From the NCBI GenBank assembly GCA_002005505.1, contig KV908433.1, positions 322,823 to 355,322 of the forward strand: a stretch of 32,500 bases of DNA, given 5' to 3'. Within the stretch, counting starts at the first letter, position 1; each line of letters begins with the position of its first letter. Both the position numbers and the translations under genes were made by a program. Under the pieces are notes generated by a model that was given only the letters and a program-made list of their open reading frames with translations, did not search any database and was not told the DNA's origin. Shown here in pieces: positions 1-12,565 of the stretch. The DNA comes from Botryococcus braunii. Lineage: Eukaryota; Chlorophyta; Trebouxiophyceae.

Positions 1-12
1 TCGTTTTCTTGT

Positions 13-55
<43 letters not shown>

Positions 56-59
56 TTGG

Positions 60-122
<63 letters not shown>

Positions 123-194
123 TGCGTGTGTGTTTTTTTGTTTTTACTTTTGTGTTGTGTGTGTGTGTGTGTGTGTGTGTGCACGCGTGCGTGC

Positions 195-267
<73 letters not shown>

Positions 268-349
268 TGTCTGCGTGTGTGTTTTTTTGTTTTTACTTTT
301 GTGTTGTGTGTGTGTGTGTGTGTGTGTGTGTGCACGCGTGCGTGCGTGC

Positions 350-438
<89 letters not shown>

Positions 439-478
439 TGCGTGTGTGTGTTTTCAAGGTTACGACCGAGTATATCGT
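1..478. repeat. Poly-T and (GT)n array with a 149-bp higher-order unit
   Basis: A T-tract (14-48) is followed by (GT)n to about 455. Interspersed is a composite block that runs TCTGCGTGTGTG, T7, TTTTTACTTTTGTGTTG, (GT)n, GCACGCG and TGCGTGCG. It occurs starting at about 121 and again at about 270, a period of 149 bp, with a truncated third start near 437. The open frames here translate to poly-CV/HT and are not genes. The array sits in the intron downstream of glycosyltransferase exon 4. Confidence 0.9.
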
Positions 479-480
479 AC

Positions 481-675
481 CTGATAGCAGGAGCGGAAAG
501 GCATAACAAGTTGCGAGCCCGCTTGATAAGGTTTCTTGTCACATTGGCCGCCCCGAACTCGGCAGGGTGTCCGTCTATTGATTGGGACCAGTCCGCCCAA
601 TGCAGATGGCCCATACAATCTGTCTCGTTGTCTCTGTCATGATATGCAAGCACGACGGCGAAGTACGATTCTATG
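481..675 (-). CDS. GT14-type glycosyltransferase, exon 4 (C-terminal block; gene continues left)
   Basis: Exon 4 reads IESYFAVVLAYHDRDNETDC, then GHLHWADWSQSIDGHPAEF and GAANVTRNLIKRAR. GT14 domains end with D-E-H-Y-x-x-T-L-L, then T-x-x-D-W-S-x-x-x-x-H-P-x-x-F and a helix with R. All of these are recognisable except that the D-E-H-Y-like motif is I-E-S-Y: the Glu, which is catalytic in characterised members, is kept while the Asp is replaced. The acceptor is CCACAG at 681-676 and the donor is a strong CAG|GTACGA with GT at 480-479. The length of 195 nt gives phase 2 in and phase 2 out. The remaining C-terminal exon must lie beyond the (GT)n array at 60-455 or outside the window. Exons 1-4 together give about 285 residues, close to a full GT14 domain. 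Confidence 0.72.
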
Positions 676-941
676 CTGTGGCATGCTTTCTTCTTTGCTT
701 CCAGCTCCCTGGCATGACCAGCACCCCCCCATCTTGTATCTCCAGACATCTTCTTCCTACCATTGTAATTTGCTTCGACTACACAGGAGAACCAGAAGAA
801 TAGTAGAATGCAGAAAACTACTACCAACTTGCTCCTAATGCCTCGAAGAAGCAGCTCGTTCCTCCAAACATTTGAAGCGGGATGAAAGATGAGTGTGCGA
901 AAGGGCAATAGAGCGGCCGGGATGTACTTCCATGTATGCAG

Positions 942-1112
942 CATGCCAGGAATATATGCAGCATGCCAGTAATACATGCAGCATGCCAGGAATATATGCA
1001 GCATGCCAGGAATATATGCAGCATGCCAGGAATATATGCAGAGCGCCAGCAATACATGCAGAGCGCCAGCAATACATGCAGAGCGCCAGCAATACATGCA
1101 GCATGCCTGCAA
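942..1112. repeat. 20-bp minisatellite in glycosyltransferase intron 3
   Basis: About eight to nine tandem copies of a 20-bp unit are present. The left copies read GCATGCCAGGAATATATGCA and the right copies GAGCGCCAGCAATACATGCA, so two sub-families are arranged in blocks. The array lies within the 731-bp intron 676-1406. It contains short open frames on both strands, but these only reflect the repeat. Confidence 0.9.
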
Positions 1113-1406
1113 TATGACAGTAAATAATATTTATGTCATAGGACGATGATGATGAAGTGACAATGGCCAGTCTTACCCCATCATGATGATATATGTAGGT
1201 TGATTACGATTCAAACGGCTTGCGTCTACAGGCGGGCTATAAGAGCCACACACGTGTGGTATGGCTGGTATGCAGATTGGTAACGATTCAAGCGGAATCG
1301 ATGATAACAGCGCTGAATGCAGACCTGAAGGTTGATTTGGTATTTGAAATGCCAGAAAAGTTTTCCTTTTAAGAATGCATGAAGTAAGCTATGTGGACTT
1401 TCCAAC

Positions 1407-1567
1407 CTGCAGACGGAAGCAAAACGTCGGAGCAACTCCGTATCATTCGTCACAACCACAGCATGTTCTCGAGTCAGGGCGACCCATTGGCTGCCGACAC
1501 GCCACGCAACATCCGGTACTTTTACAGATCCGCTTCCTCGCACATATTCCGGTCTCCAGCGGTCTTT
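1407..1567 (-). CDS. GT14-type glycosyltransferase, exon 3 (WRVGSQW block)
   Basis: Exon 3 reads KDRWRPEYV, then VAWRVGSQWVALTREHA, and ends RRFASVC. The block W-R-x-G-S-Q-W-x-x-L-x-R-x-H-A is diagnostic of GT14 enzymes and normally lies some 25-30 residues after the SESCIPL/S-x-I-D-A-C segment, as it does here. The acceptor is TTGTAG (1573-1568), directly after an in-frame stop, so coding cannot extend further upstream. The donor is CAG|GTTGGA with GT at 1406-1405. The length of 161 nt gives phase 0 in and phase 2 out, consistent with both neighbours. The 1858-bp intron before it contains a (CT)n/(CA)n array, a 64-bp minisatellite and a degenerate ATTC repeat. Confidence 0.75.
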
Positions 1568-1606
1568 CTACAACTCATAACCCGGAAACCATCAAAACCT
1601 TCATAT

Positions 1607-1866
<260 letters not shown>

Positions 1867-2264
1867 ACACACAGGCGCACGCGATATACACTAAGTAGAT
1901 CTAATCTGGGTACCATGTGTCATACATGCTGTACTGCCCATGCCCATGGGTTCCATCACTACCCGCGCCCAGCCAGAGAGACACCCATACCAAGACAATG
2001 TCTGCCAGACCTGTCACAAGTTTGTGCCCTGTATCGAGTTCTAGTTGCACCTTGAACTGTGGGGTGTCACTGCAGCTTCGCAACCCCCTCCACCCCCATG
2101 GGTGGTGGGATGGGGCTTTGGGCATGCAAGCTTCCGAGTGCTTTGAGCGTCTCTGCTTCTCTGTATTTGCATGGCTTACGTGAGCGGGAAGGTGCATCTG
2201 GCCCGAGATTGCACGACCTTTCCCAACAAGGCATTCTGTTGACAGAATGTGCGCTCCTGGGGAA

Positions 2265-2505
2265 ATTCTGACTCACAATACCAATTCAGAATTCTAAGCT
2301 GCAGTCATGGCGAGCCTCATGGGGCAATTCTGTCTCAGAGATTTCTGAGCTGCAGTTATGGCAGGCCTTATGGGGGAACTCTGACTCAGAATTCTGACTC
2401 AGAGATTTCTGAGCTGCAGTCATGGCAGGCCTTATGGGGCAACTCTGACTCAGAATTCTGACTCAGACATTTCTGAGCTGCAGTCATGGCGGGATCCTGA
2501 GACTC
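2265..2505. repeat. 64-bp minisatellite in glycosyltransferase intron 2
   Basis: The unit contains GAGCTGCAGTCATGGCAGG, then CCTTATGGGG and CTGACTCAGAATTCTGACTC. The GAGCTGCAG core recurs at 2347, 2411 and 2475, an exact 64-bp period, with a diverged first copy at 2296. TGACTCA-like words recur within each unit. Confidence 0.9.
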
Positions 2506-3092
2506 AAAAGTTCTGGAAAGCTTGAAAGCAACCTCTGAGGGTGAGGATAGGATATGGTAGAGCTCCCAAGGAATTCGTCTGGGAACAAATTGGGAACAGA
2601 GTGGCTGCGGGAATCGATCCGAGACCCGAAAGGGATTTGACTTGTTCCTGGGAGCAAAGTGGGTGCGGATGTTACAATAAGTGTGCTTCGTCCGGCAAAG
2701 TGTTTTAAGGGTTAGATAAACTCCACTCCATACATGAATTGCCGCTGGGCACTTGCTTCTCCTTGGAAGCAAAAGGCATTTGAGGACGCACCAGGGGAGG
2801 GAAATGAGGGTCTTGTAAACTGTGGCTGACATTGAGGCCAACAAAGGGTGGTTAGAACAGGTTGCGGGGATGGACATGTGAAAAAAATGAGGCCACTGAG
2901 AATCGATTGCGCAGCAAGCACACTGAAGTTTGAGGGCATGAAAAGAAAAACTAAGGCGGGGTTCAATGCCTGCATTGATATAAGGCAGAGTACGGGATGT
3001 ATGACACGCATTTGCACATAGCGACAATATCATCACTTAGACCGCGATAGATTGGTGAAAAGCTGCATTTAAGGAGATGACGTGTAACATGC

Positions 3093-3400
3093 AGGCAAGC
3101 ATGCATGCATTCATTCACTTGCTCATTCCTTCATTCGATCATTCGCTCCCTCCCTCGTTTATTCATTCATTCGTTAGTACGGTAGCTCTTTAATTTATCA
3201 ATGAGTTTGTTCATCACTTCACTCATACATCCATCAGTTCATTCATTCACTCACTCATCTATTCATTTAATAACTCACACACGCATGCACTCACTCACCC
3301 ATTCAGCTTTCATTCAAAAATCCATCCATTCGTTTAGTCACCCCGGTCGTGCATCCTTTCATTCCATTAAATCAGTAATTCACTTCACTCGTATTCACTG
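3093..3400. repeat. Degenerate ATTC/ACTC tetranucleotide repeat
   Basis: Interrupted ATTC, CTTC, ATCC and ACTC tetranucleotides run for about 300 bp. This is an aged tetranucleotide repeat within intron 2. No coding content is seen. Confidence 0.8.
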
Positions 3401-3425
3401 ACACGACCAGGGGATGGGCACGCAC

Positions 3426-3664
3426 GGTGGACGAGCAGGCATTGATGCGGCTCTTGGGTTCAGTGCTGAGCATCAGATAGATGGTGGTGGGGGGATAAAG
3501 GGGGATGCAGCTTTCCGACAGCATCACAAATTTCCCGTTGGATGGCTCCGCCAGCGCGGCTTTGATCAGTTCCCTCGTGGCCAGAGTTTGACTGTGGTAG
3601 CCCCACCTCACGTGGATCCGTACCGCAATTTCCCGCTTATGAAACACGCTGCCCTCAGGGTACG
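3426..3664 (-). CDS. GT14-type glycosyltransferase, exon 2 (SESCIPL core)
   Basis: Exon 2 carries the best-conserved part of the GT14 domain. It reads YPEGSVFHKREIAVRIHVRWG, in two parts: YPEGSVFHKREI and AVRIHVRWG. Then come TRELIKAALAEPSNGKFVML and SESCIPLYPPTTIYL, ending in SRINAC. GT14 enzymes share a G-S-x-F block, a V-x-W-G strand, a stretch of about 25 residues with A-L and an N-x-x-F, and the hallmark L-S-E-S-C-I-P-L. The acceptor is GTGCAG at 3670-3665 and the donor GTGCGT at 3425-3420. The length of 239 nt is 2 + 79 codons, so it takes a phase-1 intron in and leaves phase 0. That matches exon 1 before it and exon 3 after it. The intron upstream is 926 bp and holds a (GT)n tract and a CCTCC-rich minisatellite. 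Family assignment is secure from the motifs; exact borders are predictions. Confidence 0.78.
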
Positions 3665-3794
3665 CTGCACCACATTGCCACATTGCCACTCGCACCGCTG
3701 GCTTTTTGTAACATACTGGTTGGCACCGTGCGGCATTTGTTTTTCGTCCCTTTGGGAGCACTTGCGAATTCGTATGCGTGTGCATGTGCATGTC

Positions 3795-3945
<151 letters not shown>

Positions 3946-4159
3946 CTTTGACAGAGACACGGAGTTACCGTTCAGAAACCCCATCCGCAACCGAATAATA
4001 CTCTCAACACCAGATCCTTGCTGCAGCAGGCAGGGGGTGCCGCAAATGCAACACAGCTTGCGCACATGTCTTGTCCCACAACCACAACAAGCGCTTTGGG
4101 AACAAGAAAATCAAATACCAACGCCGAGCCATATCGAAAATGCTGCCGGACTCAGCGCC

Positions 4160-4560
4160 TCCAGTGCATTCCCTTTCCCCCTCCCGCTGATTCCCTTTAC
4201 CCCCTCCCACTGATTCCCTCCCCACCTCCCGCTGATTCCCTCCCCCCCCTCCCGCCCCCAAGTTGATTCACTTTCCCCAATCTAGCTGCTTCCCTCTCCC
4301 ATCCAGCTGATTCCCCTCCCCTCCCCCCCCCCCCACCCCAAAGTTGATTCCCCTTGCCCCCTCCAGCTGATTCCCTCTCCCCCCTTGCAGCTGAATTCCC
4401 CCCCCCCCCCAAAGTTGAATTCCTTCCCCCCTTGCAGCTGATTCCCTCCCCCCTCCCCAAGGTTGATTCCCTTCCCCCTTGCAGCTGATTCACTTTCCCC
4501 CCTCCAACTGACTCCCTTTGCCCCCTCCAGCTGACTCCCTTCCCCCCAGGCGGGCCCCCC
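4160..4560. repeat. CCCTCCAGCTGATTC minisatellite in intron 1
   Basis: About 15 irregular copies of a pyrimidine-rich unit are present, of the form CCCCCTCCAGCTGATTCCCT and AAGTTGATTCCCTT, separated by C-runs of up to 12. One strand is almost pure pyrimidine. It ends about 30 bp from the exon 1 donor. Open frames through it (GGGN-type) are repeat artefacts. Confidence 0.88.
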
Positions 4561-4590
4561 ACTCCCCCGGCGCATGTCGAAAAGGCATAC

Positions 4591-4849
4591 CGGGAAAGTC
4601 TGGCTTCGGGTGGATGTACACAGTGAAGAGATGCTGTGCTTCAACAGGACTCGCGCCAGCGGGTGGTTGGCAGGACGAGCGCAAGCGGGCAACGTGCCGT
4701 TCGGAGCAGTTCCTTTGCTTGAGCTGCTCCAGAGGGATGAGGCCCGCCACGTCATCGAACCAACGCCGCCACAGGCGCTCGTGTGGCATGGGCCCCACAG
4801 TAAGAAACAGCAGCGCTACCTTGAAGGATGAGCACGCGGTCTCCCGCGC
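4591..4849 (-). CDS. GT14-type glycosyltransferase, N-terminal exon of domain (exon 1 of those seen)
   Basis: This exon encodes the start of a core-2/I-branching (GT14) glycosyltransferase domain, a family that transfers sugars such as GlcNAc or xylose to glycans in the Golgi. The frame reads FKVALLFLTVGPMPHERLWRRWF, in two parts: FKVALLFLTVGPMP, then HERLWRRWF. It later gives HLFTVYIHPKPDFP, matching the family pattern K-x-A-F-L-F-L-T-x-G-P-L-P ... LW-x-x-F ... YIHP-x-P-x-F. The 3' border is a good donor (GTATGC at 4590-4585), phase 1. The 5' border is less certain. I place it after CAG at 4852-4850, because there is no in-frame ATG upstream before a stop, so at least one more 5' exon must exist. 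An insert of about 30 residues between DDVAGL and HLFTVYIHP is longer than I expect for the family. The family call is firm; the 5' border is tentative. Confidence 0.72.
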
Positions 4850-4885
4850 CTGGCCCCCCGGGAACCGCCGTGAGGGTCCCACGGA

Positions 4886-5850
4886 GTGTGCATGAAGATG
4901 GTTTATCAGTGGTGGGCTGTGGGAAAGTTTCCCTGCGGATTGTTTACCAGTGGTGGCCTGTGCAAATTATCAGCTGCAGATCCCATGTTCCCACCACGCT
5001 CCTCCATCACACCACGCTTCGCCTACTTCTACGCACATCAACGCAGCAATCGCGATGCACTTAAGCTGTTGCGGCACTCTTCAAGCAATTCCCTCAGGAC
5101 TGAGTCTAAGTCGGGTCTATCTTGCCCACCCTCCCTTCCCCTCCCCCCATTTCAAGGCCCTGGGCCCAATACCCCGTACAGAGGCCCCAGCTTCTCCCAT
5201 TATGCCCTGACTACTCTCCTCACCACCTGACCTCCCCCTGACCTCCCTACTTTTCTCCTCAACCGCTGACCCCTCCCCTCACTCCCTGACTTCCCCCCTC
5301 ACTCCTTGACCCCTTCCCTTGCTCCCTGGACCCCTGCCCTTGCTTCCCAACTCCTCTCCTCGCTACCGTGACTCCTTCCCTCACTCACTGACCCCCCTCT
5401 TTTCCTGGACTCCTCCACTCTCTCACTGACCCCCCTCTTTTCCTGAACTCCTACCCCCGCTCTCCAACTCCTCCCCTCACTCCCTGACTTCTCCGGGGGC
5501 ACCAAACAACTTAATTCTCCCAGGGGCAATTGTGCAGAAGCCATCCGGGAAGCCCTCAGGGTGCAGTGGGCTTCCCAGGCACTCCACAGGCCCATTTGGA
5601 CCACTGCAAAGGCTTTAGGCACCCCAGGTGCAGTCATGTCTGTGAGCAGAACATTTCCCCAGAGACAAGAGTTCTCAGATATTGATCGGGCATTGTCGGC
5701 CTCCCCCAGACACTGTGCTTCCCCTTTGATTGAGCCATCTCTGTTGGATACCTTGTGAGGAAGGTCTTCCGATCAGGTAATTGTGCCGGACATGAACAGA
5801 CGGGCTATTGTCCCCTTGGTGACACTGGGTATTTCGATGTGCCAACCCCC
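4886..5850. other. Upstream flank of the glycosyltransferase exon 1 with pyrimidine-rich minisatellite
   Basis: From 5105 to 5500 there are irregular copies of CCTCACTCCCTGAC and CCCCTCTTTTCCTG, one strand nearly all pyrimidine. The rest (4886-5104, 5500-5850) is unique sequence in which I find no convincing exon. A 5' exon of the glycosyltransferase should lie here or further right, but I cannot place it. Confidence 0.6.
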
Positions 5851-5851
5851 C

Positions 5852-8990
<3,139 letters not shown>

Positions 8991-8992
8991 GG

Positions 8993-9052
<60 letters not shown>
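8993..9052. repeat. (TA)n microsatellite
   Basis: About 30 uninterrupted TA dinucleotides. It is the only AT dinucleotide array in a window otherwise dominated by GT and GA arrays. Confidence 0.97.
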
Positions 9053-9055
<3 letters not shown>

Positions 9056-9247
9056 GCAGCAAGCTTGTCATTGAAACACAGTCGGTGAATTCCGGAAGAT
9101 GTATACTTGATATTCAGATCCATGAACTCGGCAGACAAGCCAATGGCGTGTTGACATTTCAATGCTCATAAATGCAAGCTACTGCGCACTATAGCGGTGG
9201 CACCGGCGGTCTGCCATTGGCTGGTGCAAAAGAGCTTTTTTGCGCCG

Positions 9248-9304
9248 CATGACTCATGACTCTTGAGTCATGAGTGATCACTCATGAGTCATGAGTGATC
9301 ACTT
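9248..9304. repeat. Nested palindrome with repeated TGAGTCA/TGACTCA words
   Basis: The stretch is built from TGACTCATGACTC, TTGAGTCATGAGTGATCAC and TCATGAGTCATGAGTGATCA. It is palindromic around TGATCA and also contains a direct repeat of GAGTCATGAGTGATCAC. TGA[C/G]TCA is the classical bZIP (AP-1/Gcn4) core, but binding cannot be inferred from sequence alone. Confidence 0.75.
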
Positions 9305-9805
9305 GCACAGTTTAAGTTTCCAAATTAAATTTCCACAATACCGTACGCACGCGTAGTACATATGTACATACACTTACGTAGGCGTAGTACACATGCATTT
9401 GCAACAGTACTTTGGGACCGCGTTGTACAACGCGCCTTAGCCAGCACCACGCAGCCTCATAATGAAGTCCCTCTAATCAAGAGTCCGTTCACATGGGTTG
9501 GCGGTGGCCGATGCTGGCCCATACTTTGACAGAGAACATTTCAACGCTCTCTGACATGCACTTCAGACACGTTCGTCAAACTATAAATTACTCGTGAACA
9601 CCTAATTAGCATGTTATACATATCGTTGCTTAGAAATCTAGAATGCTTCGAAGCAGAGGCATCCCCATATGGCCAATGGCGGCTCCTTTGAATTTAAAGG
9701 GCTAATTTTGCTAGCTTCCCTGAAGGGAACAATTTCCGGCGATAGACAGTTAAACTGCACAAAACTCCAAGTTTTCTTTTTCGAAAGAGAATACTCGAGA
9801 AAAGC
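9305..9805. other. Unique spacer, no gene seen
   Basis: This is AT-moderate sequence with short palindromic words (GTACATATGTAC near 9357). Short frames are open on both strands at 9640-9890, but they overlap the foldback to the right and show no recognisable protein features. Confidence 0.5.
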
Positions 9806-10018
9806 ACATCCCATGATCCCCCAAGTAGCTTCCATCCTAGCCGTTTGTTGCCACTGCAATGGCAGTTACTTGGAGATGATGGCTTGCTGATGCATCAGCA
9901 TGCCATATGGTGAAGATCTTCACCATCATGATCAGCAAGCAATCATCTCCAACGGCTGCCATTGCACCGTCAAGAAACGGCAAGGATGGAAGCTACTTTG
10001 GGTGATCAAGGGATGACA
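9806..10018. repeat. ~210-bp foldback (imperfect palindrome)
   Basis: Two arms of about 100 nt face each other around the perfect centre GGTGAAGATCTTCACC (9909-9924). The left arm contains CAAGTAGCTTCCATCCTAGC and the right arm its reverse complement with mismatches (GCAAGGATGGAAGCTACTTT). A short insertion is present in the left arm (TGCATCAGCATGCCAT). This is consistent with a small foldback or MITE-type element. No clear target duplication was found. Confidence 0.82.
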
Positions 10019-10060
10019 AGTCCATGTTCTACTTTGGTAATCAACGCGACAAGTCCCTGT
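9992..10060. repeat. 36-bp direct repeat at foldback edge
   Basis: CTACTTTGGGTGATCAA...GACAAGTCCATGTT at 9993 is followed 36 bp later by CTACTTTGGTAATCAA...GACAAGTCCCTGTT at 10029. The first copy overlaps the right arm of the foldback, so the terminal part of the element appears to be tandemly duplicated. Confidence 0.75.
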
Positions 10061-10289
10061 TCCGTTGCACGTGTGTAATGACAGGTAATCTCGGAAGACA
10101 AGCCGCAGCCCGGTTTTGGGGCATACGCGTATGCATCAAAAGAGCTACCTACCTACGCACGCATCTGCATCTGCGAACCTTTGCAAGTCGAGACTATATG
10201 AACGTTGTTGTACGACAAGAATCAAATGTCGGTATACCGAAATAAATATTTAAAGCGTTTCTTATAAGAAACACTTTACGTAATTACGG

Positions 10290-11994
10290 TCAAAATGTAT
10301 TGATCATCGTGGGGGGAAGACCCGTTTTAAGACGAAAGTTTTGGTGTGCACTCTGAAACGACGGACAAAGGACAGCATTTCCCCAGGGTCTGGAAAGTTT
10401 TAAGCACTCCAAATGACTTAGCGCCGTCAGTGGCATGACTTGTGCGACGGTTAAGTGAAGTCCTTCGGCGACCAGTTCGGGTACCCGGTGTGACACCAAG
10501 AGCTCCTTCAGGTATTTCAGTGCGGTGATATACCCCACATCGGTGTCCCAGCCCCCATCATTCAGCACCGACCTCAACCTCAAGTATCTCAGCTGCGGGA
10601 ACGCCTCGAGGAACCCAGCCGACATTTGCGGCGATGCACAGTTCGGATCCGAGGTGACGTCCAACTCATAGAGGCGAGGCATTGGAGTCCGCGGACGAAG
10701 GAAGCCGGCCGGGCAGGAAGAATCAGTCAAAAAAGTCAGCACCAAGGACTCGAGACCAGTCAGGATTTTTCTGAATTCGCACACATAGGTTAGGTCTACG
10801 TCCTTAGACCTAGGCTGCAGCACGAAGCTGAGCTGACGAAGGCGTGCAAAGCCGTCGTGAAGGAAATATTGCGGGAAAGACCCTATATCATATTTAGAGC
10901 TTCCATTCAGCCCGGCCATGGCCGAAACCTGATGCAGTCTGAAAATAGCTATAGAGGTGCAGGACGCGAGGAGAGAGTCGACATCTTCAATTTTTAGGCC
11001 ATTGTCACAGAGCCGACACTGTAGGTCCCGCAGCTGCATCATTGGTGTAATGAGGACCCTTAGCTGCGCCATGGTCATCCTTCCGTCTATGGACAGCACC
11101 CGGAGGGATGTCAGGCTGGTTAGAGTCGTTATTGGTATCACACGACCATCTCTATGGGGATCATGTCCATAATCCGTCCAAGGTCCTTCCAAGGAGAGGT
11201 GGGTTAGTTGGACTAAACGGGCAAGGTGTAGAGTTGGATCAAACGTTCCCCAATATCTGTTCCAAAAATCACGCAAGCACACGACCCCCAAGGACTGTAG
11301 CTGAGTACGGCCAGGTTCGAACAAAAAAAACGAGTTAAATTTTCCATGCCACAGATTCTCACAATGCAGCGTCCGTAGTGTGCTTGAGTCCTTCAGAACT
11401 GAACATGCGAATCTGACCGGATGCCAAGAGTCAGGTACACCGCCGAGCATCCTCAGCTCCTGGAGGCCAGGGGGAGCCTTAAGGGCACGCCTCAGCTGGT
11501 TCATGGAGTCAGGATTGTGCTGCACGTGCTGCAACACATCCCGATCCACCCAAAATGCGGTTAGGTTGGTGGCGGTGGTAAGCAATTGACTGAGAGGTCC
11601 CAAGTCGTACACCGTTTGATCCCGGGGATCCTTTACCAGGTGCAGCTTGCGAAGGATGGGGCAGACTTTTTCGGGCTCAAGCATGGCATTGCACTGTGGA
11701 ACGGTCACATGAAGGTCCAAATCCGTTTTAGCTGTGAAGGCTGCAAGGCCTTGAAAGAAGTTGGGAAATATTTGCATCATAGCTTCTTTGCTAGAGCTTG
11801 ACCCAAATTTGCGGCAGTTATAAGACACATGAGTTATTAAAAATATGGACAAAGCGCGATTCTTCCTACATGTGAGTCTAACCGCCTTGATGTCATCGGC
11901 TGACGTTCTCAAATTGTTGAAGATCAGTTCGAGATGATCGTCTGTAAGATTCAACAAAGCGCTTGCTTCATTTGGATCGATCGATTGGATATCC
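10290..11994 (-). CDS. F-box / leucine-rich-repeat-like protein, main exon
   Basis: This single large exon encodes about 567 residues ending at the stop at 10290. Near the start it reads LTDDHLELIFNNLRTS, followed by IKAVRLTCRKNRAL, an F-box-type pattern (LPDDLLELIFSxL ... A-x-RLTCRxxR). The rest is a series of L-x-x-L-x-L segments about 25-40 residues apart, such as LTSLTSLRVLSIDG, LPQYF-type gaps, LRQLSFVL, LRYLRLRSVL and LSHLECLKLSRPW. This is LRR-like. Proteins of this kind act as substrate adaptors of SCF ubiquitin ligases; here that role is inferred. The frame has no ATG at its start. It is preceded by TTTTCCACAG at 12004-11995, so I read it as a downstream exon beginning at 11994 in phase 2, with the initiating exon upstream and not identified. 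No frameshift or internal stop is seen, so the gene appears intact. Confidence 0.8.
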
Positions 11995-12182
11995 CTGTGG
12001 AAAACATTTGGATTTAAAGATTAAATAGCTATGACTTTTTACATTTGGTCACATCTTCACGTGTCACAGACCAAACCTACAGGGCCGTCCCAACGTTGGC
12101 GGGAAGTCCTTTGAAACTTTACATAAGAGGAAAGCACACCCCGCACCACAGAAGCCACCACAGAAACAGCATCACCCAAAAC

Positions 12183-12565
12183 CTAAACTCGAACGCCAAC
12201 CCCCCCATAGGGTAATCCCGCCGCCAACTGTCGCCCAACGGCCCGGGCAATCGCAAAGCTGACTCGCCGATGTGTAGAAAACCAGACAAGGTCTTCATGC
12301 GCAACTAGCGCCCGAGTAACCATCCCTTGGAGCCGCTTCAAGAACTCATCCGCTGCCGAATCCAACTCCCCAAATGTTTCGAATGCAAACGGGCGGAAAA
12401 CGACACGGGGGGGACTGCCTAAGGAGAACCTCCCGGTACGAGGCCAGCTGCCAGCCGCAGCCCGCGCCGCAGCCCCACCAGGCACAAAGTCCCCACCACC
12501 ACCCAAATAAGAGGCGTCGAGTGGAGAGGTTCGCACCACATCGACATAGAGATCCCACCCCCCAT
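12183..12565 (-). pseudogene. C-terminal fragment of a LINE-type reverse transcriptase ORF
   Basis: The frame reads GGWDLYVDVVRTSPL, then RPFAFETFGELDSAADEFLK, and ends with FAIARAVGRQLAAG before a stop at 12183. Non-LTR retrotransposon ORF2 proteins of plants and algae typically end with a D-x-x-V-x-x-P-L segment, then F-x-P-F-A/V-x-E-x-x-G, then a helix, then an R-x-x-x-A-x-x-R-x-x-A segment; that is the pattern here. The frame is closed upstream by a stop at about 12573 and none of the reverse transcriptase core is present. This is therefore a 5'-truncated or decayed copy. It lies just upstream of the F-box main exon, probably in that gene's intron, and in the same orientation. No poly-A or target duplication was recognised. 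Confidence 0.6.

Noticed and set aside
948..1112. Tandem 20-bp units as a CRISPR array
   Set aside because: Units abut without unique spacers; it is a minisatellite in an intron of a eukaryotic gene.
4004..4562. Glycine-rich protein frames on the minus strand
   Set aside because: They are read-outs of the CCTCC-rich minisatellite within glycosyltransferase intron 1.
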